In this document: piece after piece, positions 12,075-23,559 of the stretch
How positions within the stretch are numbered: position 1 is the stretch's first letter
Layout of the letters: every line of letters begins with the position of its first letter
DNA from: Cladorrhinum sp. PSN259
Lineage: Eukaryota; Ascomycota; Sordariomycetes; Sordariales; Podosporaceae
Direction: 5' to 3'
Length of the DNA stretch: 64,000 bases
NCBI GenBank assembly: GCA_033725935.1
Contig: MU867093.1
Coordinates: 248,001-312,000 of the forward strand
Notes under the pieces: generated by a model
The model's database searches: none
What the model saw: only the letters and a program-made list of their open reading frames with translations
Told to the model about the DNA's origin: nothing
Program-made: the position numbers and the translations under genes

Positions 12075-15000
12075 ATGCGCCCGAGGGGCAACGACGACCC
12101 AGGGAGACACGACTCATAGACGGGAATGGTTAAACCGACGGACATGCGCGCTGGTGACGATGGATACAAGAGTAATAATATCTTTTTAGCGGTTGGTCGC
12201 TTGAGAGTGGGGGGTGCTTGGAACTGTAATTATTTTCGATTTAATGTTGGCGTTTTGGTAGAACCTTGAAGAATACCATGAATCTCTCAAAGATGATCAG
12301 GCATAGACATTTCTATTTTGCTTTTTCTGTGAGATAAATCGGCCCCCCCGTGATGAACAGTTTATGTGGAAGAAAGGGGGAAAGAATACAGAAAGTCTAG
12401 CCGGGCCGAGCCAGCCGAGACATGGTCTCTGTGTTGCGGTAGCAAGAAACTATTCATTCATTCTTTTTTCGGTCACATACATCTTCTAGGTGGGATACAA
12501 AGGAAAAGGGGGGGGGGGGGTTTCGGCCGTGAGCCTGTCTGTTGGCCAAGATGGATGGATGCCAGGTAGAAGGAAGCCAGCCAAGAATTGTTCCTCATTC
12601 CAAATTTGTTCGTTTTTAAATATCGTCGGATCATCAAGTTCAATTCTCGAAAAAAGGACTCTGGATTTTGAGAAAATTGTTCTAGAACCTCATCTCATCA
12701 GGGGGTTGAAGCCACGGCGCTTATGACGGCCTGAGCCGCCTTCCTTCTGAGTAGTTATGCCAACAAACAGCGGCAAGCGCACGAATGATTACTTTCTTCC
12801 AAAGTTATAAGCCGCCAACGTGTGGTGGTGAAATTGCGCTGCGGAGCCTGAGCACAGCGTCAACAGGATACAGAAATACGAACTCTACAGGGTCAAACGG
12901 ACAGGGACGGATAGGAGAGAGATTTCAAGGTCACAGGCAGTTTTGAGATGAAAATTTTCCCATTCCCGGCAAAAAAATTTAAGTTGCAGGAACACACCAA
13001 TTCAGCTCGGTGTCTCACCTGGGTTTTGAAAGCTGTCGTGCGAGGCTATTTGCGTGTGTGACATAAGCTCCACTAGGCAAGCGGGAGGGCTCCCTCCCTG
13101 GCGTAATAAAAGCCGAGATCTCGGATCTTGTGTAACGTAATAACTTGGGCTGCAGGTGACTGTGAAGAGCATGTAGATAAGTCAGGTAGATGGGGGCATA
13201 CCTGACTCCTCTAAAGGTTCAGTTTCTACTAGGCAATGGGGATGAGAGGATACGTGGAGATGTCGTTGTCTACGGGGAAGTTGTTGCCATTCAGATCAAC
13301 TTCCAAGTTGGCCTGGAACATGCCGCTCGCTGCCAGTGTTTTAAAAGTCAGGGGGAAAAAAAGCCAAAACATAAACAATGCCGCTGCTAATTCCCGAAAG
13401 GTAGTATATATGCTGCGAGCCTGTCCTTCAATAGAAACCTTCATCCGCCCGCGCGTGGTGTTTGACAAGCGAGGGCCAAAAAAAACACCAACGCTGTCCA
13501 GCTGTGTGACTGTACCTTACAACAAATTAAATGAATGGCTGGAAAAAAAAATTCTTTACAAAGTAATTCAGCCTATCAGAAAATATGCGGCCAGGAATTC
13601 ATTGGCGGATACGGGAAGAAGAGACCGCCGATTTGAGCAACGGCAATTGTCCATGTTGTTTTGCTCTTTTCCAGTTGGACTCCTGATCAAGCTTTTTGGT
13701 GTTTTGGTCAAGACAGGAAGGAGATATTGCCCCCCCACCATTACCTGCACGCCGTTTGCCGAGAAAGGCTTGTTTTTAGCTGCCGATCGTCGGTGGGGTT
13801 GATCACCCTTATCAAGACCCACTTTATCCGCCGACCCCTCCAGAACATCCCCCGCAACGCGTTTATGGCTTCCACTTGTCGGATAATGCTGCTTCCTAAA
13901 GCTGACATGTTCAATTCGGCAAGAGTATCGGGGAGCATCGGTGAAGCAGTCTGTTGAACAGCAGAGTTCTAGAATAGTCGTTAGGTGGCATAGGAGCAAG
14001 GCCAGACTTCGTGGCGCTCGTATCGGCGGTAGTATTGAAGTCTTCAATGAAGTCATTTTCAGCTTTTGAACCATGGGAAGGCAACCTAATTCCTGGATAC
14101 GGTTGCATTTGTTCCGGGTCGGATTTGCCGGCTATTTCATGCCGCTTGGAGCTGCAGGACCAAAGGGATAAATTTTCCGGAAACCTGCTTTTGTCGTCAG
14201 CTCTTTGCATGATCCGGAGCAGAAAAGCAGATCCAAACAAGACGCATAGACAACTTCTTTAATGTATTGATCAAGGATAAAGCATACACCTGTCATTCAG
14301 TCACACCCACTGGCAAGGTTGGGGCGGGAGGAAAGACATTCTGATACCGAATCCCCAGCCACAGACGCGTCTGGAAAGGGATGGTCATTCCACGGCGACC
14401 GGGAGACACACCTGCTTTGCTACCAAGCTGGATGTTGGTAACCGCACATCCATCCATTTGGCCACCAACATCTCTCGGAGCTGTTCCGGGGCATGTGATG
14501 TAGATACCTTGTCATGTACGGTCACTGCAAGCTGCCTGAGCTGTCCAGATATCGGCCTGCGCTCGCTCCCGAAATGCAGCGATTGGGTGAGGCGTGTGGG
14601 CCCCATCATCAGAGCTCTCCTGCAGGTGAGGTATGACAAGAGCACAACAGCGTGGTGTTCTGCAACAGATGATCTGAACACCCATCAATTTGCTCTGCAA
14701 TACGGGCTACGCGGACAGGGAAAAATTATTGCTGTCAAACGTTGACAGACAGAGCCCTGCAGCGGCTGCACTTGCACTGCACCTGCAGTTTGCATTTTCC
14801 AACTTCAAAGAAGACAAACAACGAGAAAAACACATGTTTGAAGAAGACAAGCGGAGAGTTTCTGTCTCTTCCCAACATGAAAGCTAGATGTTCATGGTAC
14901 CTGAGAAAGAGAGCGGCGTGTTCCCGTGGTTCGCTTGGGTCTCCCTGAAACTTTCTGTGGACGGGGGAGATTTCCGGTGCGGAGATTGGGTAGCAATTTG

Positions 15001-15891
15001 GTGTCGTCCTCCTTCCTGTTGGCAAGGAACCATCCCATTCTTTTCATCATCATGGGTCAACAGCTGCCGCAAAAAGCCCAATTTTGCCATTGTGATGGTA
15101 GAACAACACGATTCACGCCGTAGATGGTTCATTTGCCCACAAAAAGGGCCAAGAATCATCAAAATGCCAGTGACATCACCACCCAACCACCGTGACATCC
15201 AATGCGCGTGAGGTGACAATGTGCCAGATACCACTGTGCCAGCGAGTGCAGAACTGCAGAACTGCAGAACGCCTCCCAACCTCCGATATCCAAACCTGGA
15301 AGCCACACATACCTGGGGATTTGCAATTCTTCGGCCACTTCCATCCGGTTCGAAGGTACCAAATCGTCCCTTCTTTTCTACCGGGATGGCATGGTATCGG
15401 CTGCTGGCAGATCTGATCCCAGTGATTGCACCCCGGCACAAGGACTCCACCTTGTGTCTTTAATCGCTGCGCCGACACACCACCAGATATTGGATCCGAC
15501 CTGGGCTGCTCTCTTGAACCTGCTCTGAACCTGGAACTTAAGGTCTTAAAGCAGAAAAACATAGAGAGACCCGCAAAATAAAGAGCTCGTGTGGGGTGAC
15601 GCGCAGCGGCAGCCAATACACCGGGTCTCATTCCTCTAAGCAGATATTTCTTGCTTCTCCCACTCTCTCCCCCTCCCTTTCCTCTTCCCGTCACCGACCT
15701 TCCACTGTCGTTTTTTCTTTCTCGAGTCGCTGGGAATTTTTTCCACTTTCCCGCAATTAATACACAGTATCTTTTGTGACTGTCGCTAATCCCCGATTCC
15801 CTCGATCGCTACCGAATATCCATCCACCACGAATAATCGAGTATCCCCATCGATAATAACCAACGGCCCAGCTTGTAACATAAGCGTCATA
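12075..15891. other. long gene-poor spacer (3.8 kb)
   Basis: No convincing protein or RNA gene. Frames up to 188 codons exist but overlap antisense frames and lack domains, leaders or consistent codon bias. It contains a 13-nt G run (12508-12520) and, at 15655-15730, a pyrimidine-rich tract (CTCCCACTCTCTCCCCCTCC) typical of the promoter or leader of a highly expressed gene. Probably regulatory or UTR sequence for the wall-protein gene, possibly with a long non-coding transcript. Confidence 0.4.
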
Positions 15892-17039
15892 ATGAAATCC
15901 CAGGTGGTTGCTCTCCTCTCGGTGGTGGGCCTTGCAGTTGCCCAGGGCGTCACCAGCAACATTGCCCCAGCCGCTAGTGCTCCAGCTTCCTGCAAGCCCA
16001 GCCTCGACGACAAGTTTGAGATTGCCATCATCGACCTGGCCAGCAAGCAGAAGCGGGATCTTGCCCTTCACCAAGTATGATTCGACTGCGTTTTCCAGCA
16101 CCCGCGCCATATTGCACCAACTGACTTGTTCAATAGAAACGCGCTGCCTGCTCCACCGACGGCGTCCTTGTCGCCGAGCTCAAGGATGGTGTCATCACGG
16201 ACTCCGCTGGCCGCACTGGATATGTTGCCTCCAACTATCAATTCCAGTTCGACAAGCCCGCCCAGGCAGGCTCCATCTACACGGCCGGCTTCTCCGTCTG
16301 CGGCAACAGTTCCCTCGCCCTTGGTGACTCGTCTGTCTTCTACCAGTGCCGCTCAGGTGACTTTTACAACCTGTATGACCGCTGGTGGGCGGACCAGTGT
16401 TCTCCAGTCGAGATCCTCGTGATGCCTTGTGGCGGAAGCGATGCGTCTATCGAGGATGGAAAGGTAACTGTGGGCACCGCCAATGTGCAGACCACTGTGG
16501 TGGTTCCCTTGAGTGATGGCCAGCCTCAGGTTATCACCACAACTCGTGCCATTCCGATCTGTCAGATCAACGATGGTGAGTCTTCCAATCTCCGAGAATC
16601 TCCTCTTCATCATCACACTGACGTGTCTGCTCCCTCAGGCCAAATTCAAGGGCACACTACCCCATGCGCCGCCATCACTGCTCCCCCGACCGCTTCTGTG
16701 GTCGTCCCTCCCGCGTCTCAGTTACCCGATGGCCAGATTCAGGTGACTCCCCAGCCGGTTCCTGTTCCGGTACCTACCGGAAGCGCCTCGGGCCCAGCTC
16801 CTGTTCCGGTACCTACCGAAAGCGCCTCGGGCCCAGCTCCTGTTCCGGTACCTACCGAAAGCGCCTCAGGCCCAGCTCCAGTCCCGACCAGCAACACGAC
16901 TCTGCGCACCATTCCTGGTGTTCCGACTACCCCAGCTGTCGTCCCCACGGGCGCACCACCGAACCCCAACAATGCCGGCCGCGTCAAGATGGGCTCTGCC
17001 ATGGCACTTGTCATTGGTCTTGTTGTCCTCTTCCTCTAA
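15892..17039 (+). CDS. PIR-like GPI-anchored cell wall protein
   Basis: Exons 15892-16074, 16137-16575 and 16639-17039 give 340 residues. Order of parts: signal peptide (MKSQVVALLSVVGLAVAQG); a Kex2-like KQKR site around residue 57; a conserved Cys domain (residues about 62-145) with FQFDKPAQAGSIY, SVCGNSSLALGD, VFYQCRSGDFYNLYD and DQCSPVEI, which matches the C-terminal domain of fungal PIR/Hsp150-type covalently linked wall proteins; PIR-type motifs SDGQPQ and DGQIQ; three 13-residue Pro/Val/Ser repeats; and a hydrophobic C-terminus (MGSAMALVIGLVVLFL) after a small-residue stretch, which is a GPI signal. Intron 2 (63 nt) is a multiple of three without stops, and splicing it recreates a DGQIQ motif. 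Likely a structural, heavily O-glycosylated wall component. Confidence 0.88.
16761..16877 (+). repeat. 39-nt coding tandem repeat, three units
   Basis: Three consecutive 39-nt units (16761, 16800, 16839) encode PVPVPTxSASGPA. They differ by only a few bases, and a partial fourth unit follows. The near identity at DNA level points to recent expansion and possible length variation between strains. Confidence 0.9.
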
Positions 17040-18383
17040 AGGTCCTCAATAATTTTCTCTGTCACTTTGTACAATACTCGGCGACCTTCTCAAACTTTTT
17101 GAGACTCGAGAAATTGTATCATGGGGATGGAGGTAGAATACTCGGTAGGGTCCTGGCTTGAGGGAAGCTTGTTCGGACCGGGAGTTAATAATTTTCCTTG
17201 TTTTCTTCAACCGGAACGGGCTTTTTTCATTTTCTTGAAAAAAAATATGTTGTTCACAGATGGGAAATGGAAATTTGCTGCGGGAGGCGATAATGATGTT
17301 ATTTGGGAAGAAAAGGGAAACGAAGAATGGGGTTTCAAGATCTTTTCGATCTGGTCAAAGCTTTCTCGTGTTGGTTGACAGAGCGGCTGTTTGTCTTTTC
17401 GAGCAGGGGATATCAAACCAGGTCAAAGTTCCCTTCAGTGTTTCCTCTCTAATCTTTCTTTCCTCAAAATCTAGGGCAGGTAATCGGTTTTTTATTTTAT
17501 TTTCACTCACAAATGATGGGATGAAAGGGTGGAACGGTATTTGTAATAAGCAGACTTTTGTTCACGCTGTATGTAATGAAGGCCTGCAGGTAGTTAAATG
17601 AATCAGCAATTCGATGCAGAAGCTCAGTGGGAGTTGTGATAGTCGTTGTAAATGAGAGATGAGAGATGAGCGATCATGACGCGTGGAGACATGATGTTGA
17701 GCATTCCAACGCGCCACCGAGGTGGGGAGATTGATGGCTTCGGCAGTTGGAGTTGCCCCACTTTGACCTGCTGATTCCCGAAGCCAAGCCTCCACTGGAA
17801 CGCCTGGAATTTCCATTGTTCTCAGGCGGCTTCGTTCTTGTGGTCGCTGAGACGGCAAAAATGAACCAGCGTTCTTCCAACCGCAATTCTTCCACAGACG
17901 TTCTACGAACCGGCTCACTAGCACGTTTTGTCTCTTTATTCCAAATGTCTAAACACTTGGAACCCGTACCCCAAATACTGGCGCACCTGTCCTCGGTGTT
18001 ATCCATCCGCGGCTCTTCGGGACATTAGATGTTACCTTATCTATGGCCAAGCAGGAGCTGAGAAGAAGGGGGACCGGATTAACTACTTGCAGACTGCGGG
18101 TCATGTCTATGAAGCCGCCAAAAACTGGAGGACAACAGTGAGAAGTCGGGATACCCTTTTCTTATTCGCTCTACGGATAGGTAATTTTTGACGATTCACG
18201 CCCTGTTGCTGATTTGGTTGCACAATATGCACGACGCATAAATTGAGGACGGCGCGGGGATGGCTTGGCAAAATCCTGCACGGAGCGGCCTCGTGGGATA
18301 TTTCAGGCAGCACTCACTCCTCAACACTTCTCTTTTCGATGTCGAAGAGCATCCTCCTCATCTTGTCATTGCGAAGACTAAAG
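17040..18383. other. intergenic, no gene seen
   Basis: 3' flank of the wall-protein gene and 5' flank of the F-box/ankyrin gene. Short overlapping frames only. Confidence 0.4.
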
Positions 18384-20498
18384 ATGTCGACCCTTGAGCA
18401 AACGCCATATGATTTCCTACAGGGATATCTCGCTCAGAAAAGGACAGAGTACCTCGTCCTGTTCACACGCTGGAGCAATGGCTCCACTAATACGTACGAC
18501 TGGCCCCCGTGGCACTGGATCGACAAGTCCGCCCTTGCCATTCTCCCGCACGAACTACTTCTCATGATTTGCGATTATCTCTACCAATCCGACCTCCTCC
18601 ATCTCGCACTTACCTGCAGCGCGTTGGCCGACTTCACCATCCCTCTACTATATAAGCGCGACATCACGCAATTCGACTGTCTGTCACTTCGGTGGGCCTG
18701 CACCTTCGGTATAATCGACACCTTGGAAAGAGCTCTCAGCTACGGAGCATCCGTGGATCACCGATTCGACCATGGAAGTGCCTTGGGCTGCAGCTGGGTC
18801 GATCGAGGATATACGTATTCCTACTTGTGCGACACGCCATTGAAGATCGCTATCCGGTGGAACGAGGTTGGGGTGGTTCGGTTCTTGTCCTTGAGGGTTG
18901 CAAACCTGAACATGCACGACACCTTGTGCATCCGATTTTATCATTACTGCCCTATTCACTGGGCTATTGGTATCCACGGCGTGTCTTTCGGGCGCTCTTT
19001 TGAGCCCGGTAATCCACAGGTGCTTCGATGTCTTCTCGAAGCTGGTGCTGATCCAAATCAGATAGCCGCATGTGATCAAGTTCGATTTGGTGGCACAATT
19101 GGGGAGGCGACGCCACTGGCACTTGCCATGCACAATAGGGTTCCGATCGAAACAGTTAAACTCTTGCTCCAGGCCGGAGCGATGCCCTTTACACCCAACC
19201 TCATCAGTCCGAACGAATGCTCGAGAAATGACCGCGGGCCACAGAGGCTACTATCCTACTTTCAATCCGACACCCGGCCTCGATCACTGGACGAGAATAA
19301 AATCGACCTACTCATTGCTCGCACCGACCCAGTCGACCTTGTTCATCTTTTCCGCAAATGGCTGGTGGTTCTGTCATGGGCACACTCGTTCAGCATGTGC
19401 CAGCAATACGCCAAGGTAACGTCAATATTCATCAAACACGGGGTAGATCTTGTAAGTTGTGCCGAGCTCGGTGTTTCTCCTATTGTTACTATACTTCATT
19501 CTGCTTCGATATGGGCGCACAGGCTGTTGGGAAGGAGACTCGTTAAGGTTGATAAGGTCGCTTCCCTCATGACGTTGATAGTGGATGTCATTACCGACAT
19601 GTGCAAGGCAACTATTATAGGTGCGGGTGATGATCCTCGTCAGGGAATGCAATCGGCGATCATCGATGCAGTCAACTGGAACCTCGACAGCGACAACGGA
19701 GGACATGATGGCAGGGAGAATACCGCTCTCCAGACTGTCTGCGTGCCCTTTGGGTTTCCCGGACGGGCCAGCTTGATCCCACTTTTATTATGGTATGGAG
19801 CCAGCGTGAACAGAATCGACCTCTACGGTGCTGGCCCGCTTCATCGCGCTGCCATGTTCGGGCCCGATGATCGGGTCCGCCCCCTTTTGGAATTCCCTGG
19901 CGGGCTCTGGTCATCCATAGTTGACGTCAACGCTCCGGACAACCGTGGTTGGACGCCGCTACACTACGCATGCCTCTTTGGAATCCGCAGCAAGCTCGGG
20001 GAACAGGTGGCTACTTCGAAGCTCCTAATCGACCATGGCGCGGATGTTCATGCTAGAACGGATGACGGTTGGACGTGTCTGGAGTTCGCTTTCCGGTGCG
20101 GCAACGATGATCTGGTAAATCTCTTGCTGGACCGAGGAGCACGGCCTGAGGAACGAACGAAACCACCTGAATGGGAAGAGACAGCTGCATCACGTGATAT
20201 TATTTGGTTTTGTGAATGTATTGAGGATTTCGCTCCTTACGTCGTCTCCAAACTGGTGGCTCACTACAGGCGAGCCTCGACGGCTGCCTATGCGAGGTGG
20301 GCTTTGGAGGAAGGTCTCACAGACGAGCACATGGTAAGGCGCCAAAATCACATCTCGGGATGCCCTGAGTGCGCCGACGGAACGTTTGATGCACCCGTTT
20401 ACCCCTTTGGTGCTTTTCGCGGCGTATCTCCAACGGCAGATATCATTGACTATGGTGAGGGCGGTAGATGGGATAGTAGTACTGAAACAACTTTGTAA
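18384..20498 (+). CDS. F-box and ankyrin-repeat protein
   Basis: Single exon, 704 residues from ATG 18384. In-frame ATGs at 18339 and 18243 are upstream, but 18384 has A at -3 and lies just ahead of the F-box. Residues about 50-95 are F-box-like (LAILPHELLLMICDYL...LALTCSALADF). Ankyrin repeats follow, including HWAIGI...LLEAGADPN, TPLALAMHN...LLLQAGA, GAGPLHRAAMFG and GWTPLHYACLFG...LLIDHGADV, then a degenerate last repeat and a C-terminal ISGCPECADGTF stretch. F-box proteins of this type are expected to act as substrate adaptors of SCF ubiquitin ligases, with ankyrins binding the substrate; the substrate is unknown. The gene shares architecture with the interrupted gene at 50099-53263. No frame damage is seen here. 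Confidence 0.85.
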   Translation: MSTLEQTPYDFLQGYLAQKRTEYLVLFTRWSNGSTNTYDWPPWHWIDKSALAILPHELLLMICDYLYQSDLLHLALTCSALADFTIPLLYKRDITQFDCLSLRWACTFGIIDTLERALSYGASVDHRFDHGSALGCSWVDRGYTYSYLCDTPLKIAIRWNEVGVVRFLSLRVANLNMHDTLCIRFYHYCPIHWAIGIHGVSFGRSFEPGNPQVLRCLLEAGADPNQIAACDQVRFGGTIGEATPLALAMHNRVPIETVKLLLQAGAMPFTPNLISPNECSRNDRGPQRLLSYFQSDTRPRSLDENKIDLLIARTDPVDLVHLFRKWLVVLSWAHSFSMCQQYAKVTSIFIKHGVDLVSCAELGVSPIVTILHSASIWAHRLLGRRLVKVDKVASLMTLIVDVITDMCKATIIGAGDDPRQGMQSAIIDAVNWNLDSDNGGHDGRENTALQTVCVPFGFPGRASLIPLLLWYGASVNRIDLYGAGPLHRAAMFGPDDRVRPLLEFPGGLWSSIVDVNAPDNRGWTPLHYACLFGIRSKLGEQVATSKLLIDHGADVHARTDDGWTCLEFAFRCGNDDLVNLLLDRGARPEERTKPPEWEETAASRDIIWFCECIEDFAPYVVSKLVAHYRRASTAAYARWALEEGLTDEHMVRRQNHISGCPECADGTFDAPVYPFGAFRGVSPTADIIDYGEGGRWDSSTETTL

Positions 20499-20846
20499 CA
20501 TCTCATTAATGTACGGTAGGTGGCCAATTATGATGGTAAGGAGGATCAGGCACAACATATTGTGTAACTTTCAGGCATATCAAAAACCTAGAATTTAGGT
20601 ACCCATGAAATGTCCTAACTCGAAGTTTGGTCGGTAAGCCTTAATCTTGTGAGAAGATGTGACATTTTCCCTTATATTTGTTTTAAGCATATGTGTATCG
20701 ATCCTGTTGCTTTTGATATTAACTTTATATACTCCCTCCTGATTGTCTAAGAATTATATAGTATACTGATAATTAAATCCCAAAAATGTTGCTGTTGGCG
20801 CATTCCCGCCCTATCGCCCTATCCTCAATTTTCAGAAACCGTCTTT
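20499..20846. other. AT-rich 3' spacer
   Basis: AT-rich sequence between the convergent ends of the ankyrin gene and the small secreted protein gene. No gene seen. Confidence 0.4.
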
Positions 20847-21512
20847 TCACTCGGCAATTCCTCCAGGTGCCAAAGAATTCACCGGTCCCTTGGCGAGCAC
20901 AAGTTCCAACTCGGCAACCACATACTCCCAGCTGGTCAAGTTGCCCAGATTCGCCGCCGTGGGCTTGATCCACCACGGCACCCACCTCTCCACGCCGACG
21001 TTTGACACCTCCCTCACGGCGATCCACCTCCACTCCCCGAGATCATCGGTCCCGTACCTCAGCAGCGTCCTGTTCCCTCCGTCGGCGGCTTTCAGCGTCC
21101 ACTCGTCGAATCTAAACTCACCCGGCGCGTAGTCCTGGGGTCTGTAAGACTGAACGAGGCGGTAAGCGTCTGGAACTTTTTCCTGGCCCGAGAGCGCGTA
21201 GTATCCCGGCACGGGCGGCGGGTGAGGGTTGGTGGGGACGACGTAGAGGACCGCGTTTGACAGCACCGGGGCGGATGATGACACTGATCCGTTGACGTAG
21301 ATGCGGGAGAAGTGGTCCGCGGGGTTGTGGGGCGCCGCGGATGCCCCGGGGCAGATTAGCGGGATCGAGTTGTTGAGGCGGAGGCGCTGCGAGTTTGTGA
21401 CGTCGTTGCCGGACGTGAATCGGAAGAAGAAGTCTGTTGCTTGGACTTGTGATACCAGTGGAAACAATAGCACGCTCGCGAGAGCGGAGGGGAGGAGGGT
21501 TGGTGATTTCAT
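20847..21512 (-). CDS. small secreted protein, unknown family
   Basis: Intronless frame of 221 residues. The N-terminus MKSPTLLPSALASVLLFPLV is a signal peptide, cleaved near VQA. The mature part has several N-glycosylation sites (NNS, NGS, NRT, NLT), aromatic stretches such as FFFRFTSGND and ERWVPWWIKP, and very few cysteines. No enzyme motif is recognised. A TATA-like element lies about 115 nt upstream. Probably a secreted ascomycete-specific protein; function unknown. Confidence 0.75.
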   Translation of the reverse strand: MKSPTLLPSALASVLLFPLVSQVQATDFFFRFTSGNDVTNSQRLRLNNSIPLICPGASAAPHNPADHFSRIYVNGSVSSSAPVLSNAVLYVVPTNPHPPPVPGYYALSGQEKVPDAYRLVQSYRPQDYAPGEFRFDEWTLKAADGGNRTLLRYGTDDLGEWRWIAVREVSNVGVERWVPWWIKPTAANLGNLTSWEYVVAELELVLAKGPVNSLAPGGIAE

Positions 21513-21624
21513 TTTTAGTAATTAAATTACTGTTTGCGTGAATGAGGGATTGGGGACGATGATGAGGAGCTTGGAGGTTTGTGGAATTTGAAATTGTCGT
21601 GAAAATGTGAGGTGACTATCGAGG

Positions 21625-21632
21625 TATTTATA
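21625..21632 (-). promoter_or_regulatory. TATA box
   Basis: TATAAATA on the minus strand, about 113 nt before the start at 21512, in the expected core promoter position for the small secreted protein gene. Confidence 0.45.
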
Positions 21633-22273
21633 CTCTTTACTAGTATGAGCTAGGGTGGAGGTTGGGGTGTGGGTTGGGTGTTTTTTTGTTGAGGTCGATG
21701 AGTCGGCGTTGTTGGTTGGCGTGATTCTCGTATTCCCCGTCAGCTGAGAAAACCTGCAGATCCGTGATGGATGCAGACTGGGTGGGATTGTGGTACAGTG
21801 GTACTGGAGCTTCCTACTGGACCCCCCAACAGGCCAATCAGAGGCTTCGGAATATATTGCCCATCTCTTCCGGGCCCTTTGAACACGACAGGACTGCTGC
21901 CGGATTTGGTAATTGTGGGACTTTTGTTGGATATGTAGGATTGCTTGATTACGAGGTGCGGCGCACGCTGTGGGTATATCTGATTGTTTTTTTCTTAAAA
22001 GATGAAGCGGACAGGGTAGATGGATAGTGTGAGGTTTTTTTTTTGGCTCTGTAATATCGATACTATGTTTGGTTCTGAAGGATCGAGTGTATGTATCATC
22101 GGATCCTTCAAAATCTTGTTTTGCATTTTTTTGCAGCAAAAAGTCGGTGCTCTACACAATCGGGAGTCAGCCGCACCTGAGTGCACCCATTGAACTACTG
22201 CAATAACTCCATACCAATGAGGAAAAAATTTGAATTTCTAGATGCGTGTAGGTATGTGTGTTTAAATACGTGG

Positions 22274-22293
22274 ACCCTAACCCTAACCCCTAG
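22274..22293 (+). repeat. short interstitial telomere-type repeat
   Basis: Two perfect CCCTAA units followed by CCCCTAG, i.e. (TTAGGG)n on the minus strand, which is the telomere repeat of most filamentous fungi. It lies inside a gene-poor AT-rich stretch, far from any visible chromosome end. Confidence 0.8.
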
Positions 22294-22436
22294 TTCAGCG
22301 ATGCACGGGAGTATGTACTCTAAATGCGAGCGCTCAGTATCCGTAATTATTTCCGCTGATGCAACCAATAACCCCAAATCCAAAACTGTCATTGACCACC
22401 ACCCATCAACCACCAAACATCTACCAATCAACCACC

Positions 22437-22768
22437 ATGGACGACCTTGAAGATCGCGTAACTCGTTTTCTGGGACGTCTACAAGAATCCGCGATCTTTC
22501 TTGTTGAATGGGACACGAGCCTGCAGATACGTTTGGGCTACCACTTATGCCAAATGGAGTAAGTCCGTGAGGTAAGGTTAAGGCTAGATACAACTATTGA
22601 CTTTTTTGATAGAGCCGATTTTTACTTGTCCCCGACCCCCAACTGCCGGAAGTCCAACGCATAGCCGCGGAACTAGACTTCTCTCCAGCCGGTGAGGATG
22701 TTATGCGTTCCATCTACCCATGTGAGCTGTCGGGTCGGGCGATTCCGAGTGAGAGTATAAGCGGGTGA
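22437..22768 (+). CDS. small hypothetical protein
   Basis: Two-exon model, 22437-22558 and 22615-22768, with a 56-nt intron, gives 91 residues. Exon 1 starts MDDLEDRVTRFLGRLQ. With the second of two overlapping AG acceptors, exon 2 reads RFLLVPDPQLPEVQRIAAEL and then IYPCELSGR before TGA. The alternative acceptor two nt upstream stops after 18 codons. The sequence is protein-like and strongly charged, without a leader or TM segment. I do not recognise the family. It may be a truncated gene, since it ends abruptly and sits beside the interstitial telomere repeat. Confidence 0.4.
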
Positions 22769-23559
22769 CGACCTTCGCGAGACATAAGAATGAGTTTGGC
22801 TTGTAATTTAAAACCTGGATCTGGCCTCCCCCACTTGGTGCAATTTTGGCCTTCTGATTTTTTTCTCCCCCAATCACGATATTGAGCAAGGGCAAAAAAG
22901 TTAGATGCTATGTCGAGAAGGTGACTGCAACCTTGCCCGTCCCTCTTCCAGTAGTCCTGTTGCCGTTCTTCCCCGGCATTGATTCAAGGTCAATGACTGA
23001 AACCCCTGTTGCCCTATTATCCCCCGACTCGTCTTCGTCTTTGGCCTCGTCCTGGTCTCCACCGACTTGGATAAATACCTTCCTGCAAGGCGATCCGTCA
23101 CCGTTTCAACTCGTGAAAATTTTATTATTTCAACACTTTCACATTCTCGTGATCCTTAAATTCCTCGCATATCTTGCAACATCAATATCCGAAGCCGTCG
23201 CGGAGCAGCGAGAATCACAAATATTCTTCATTCAAGATGACGAGTGTTTCCATGCCCTAGAAGGCTCCATCAGGGCTAACCACTAACACGTGAAACAGAG
23301 CAAATCATACAGATGGGACCCAAAAAAGTAAATTGATACCGGTATATTTAGACCATAGGACCGAAAACCAACCCCAGCACAAAGGGCCTCTGCCCATCCC
23401 TTGATTATATCTTCTCATATTTGCATTCGCATACGCTGAATCCAGCAACGTTGCGTGTACAAAGAAACCTCCAGGGACGATGCCATAAGCCCATATGGTG
23501 TGGATTGGAATAATGTGTCTACTCCTCTGCTTAATAAACTTGTATTTGGCTAGAGGATT
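22769..23559. other. spacer with one doubtful frame
   Basis: An open frame at 22882-23286 (or from ATG 22994) has no recognisable domain. Otherwise AT-rich sequence. Nothing is firmly supported. Confidence 0.3.

Noticed and set aside
12508..12520. 13-nt G run as a second assembly artefact
   Set aside because: Flanks are normal and not duplicated, so it is more likely a real homopolymer.
13236..14074. Overlapping frames of 188 and 168 codons
   Set aside because: Contradictory strands, low-complexity Lys-rich ends and no protein-like motifs.
14884..15694. Minus-strand frames of 188 and 172 codons upstream of the wall protein gene
   Set aside because: They run into the pyrimidine-rich promoter tract and have no domain or splice support.
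22882..23286. 134-codon plus-strand frame
   Set aside because: No recognisable motif and poor start context; kept only as a possibility in the spacer description.
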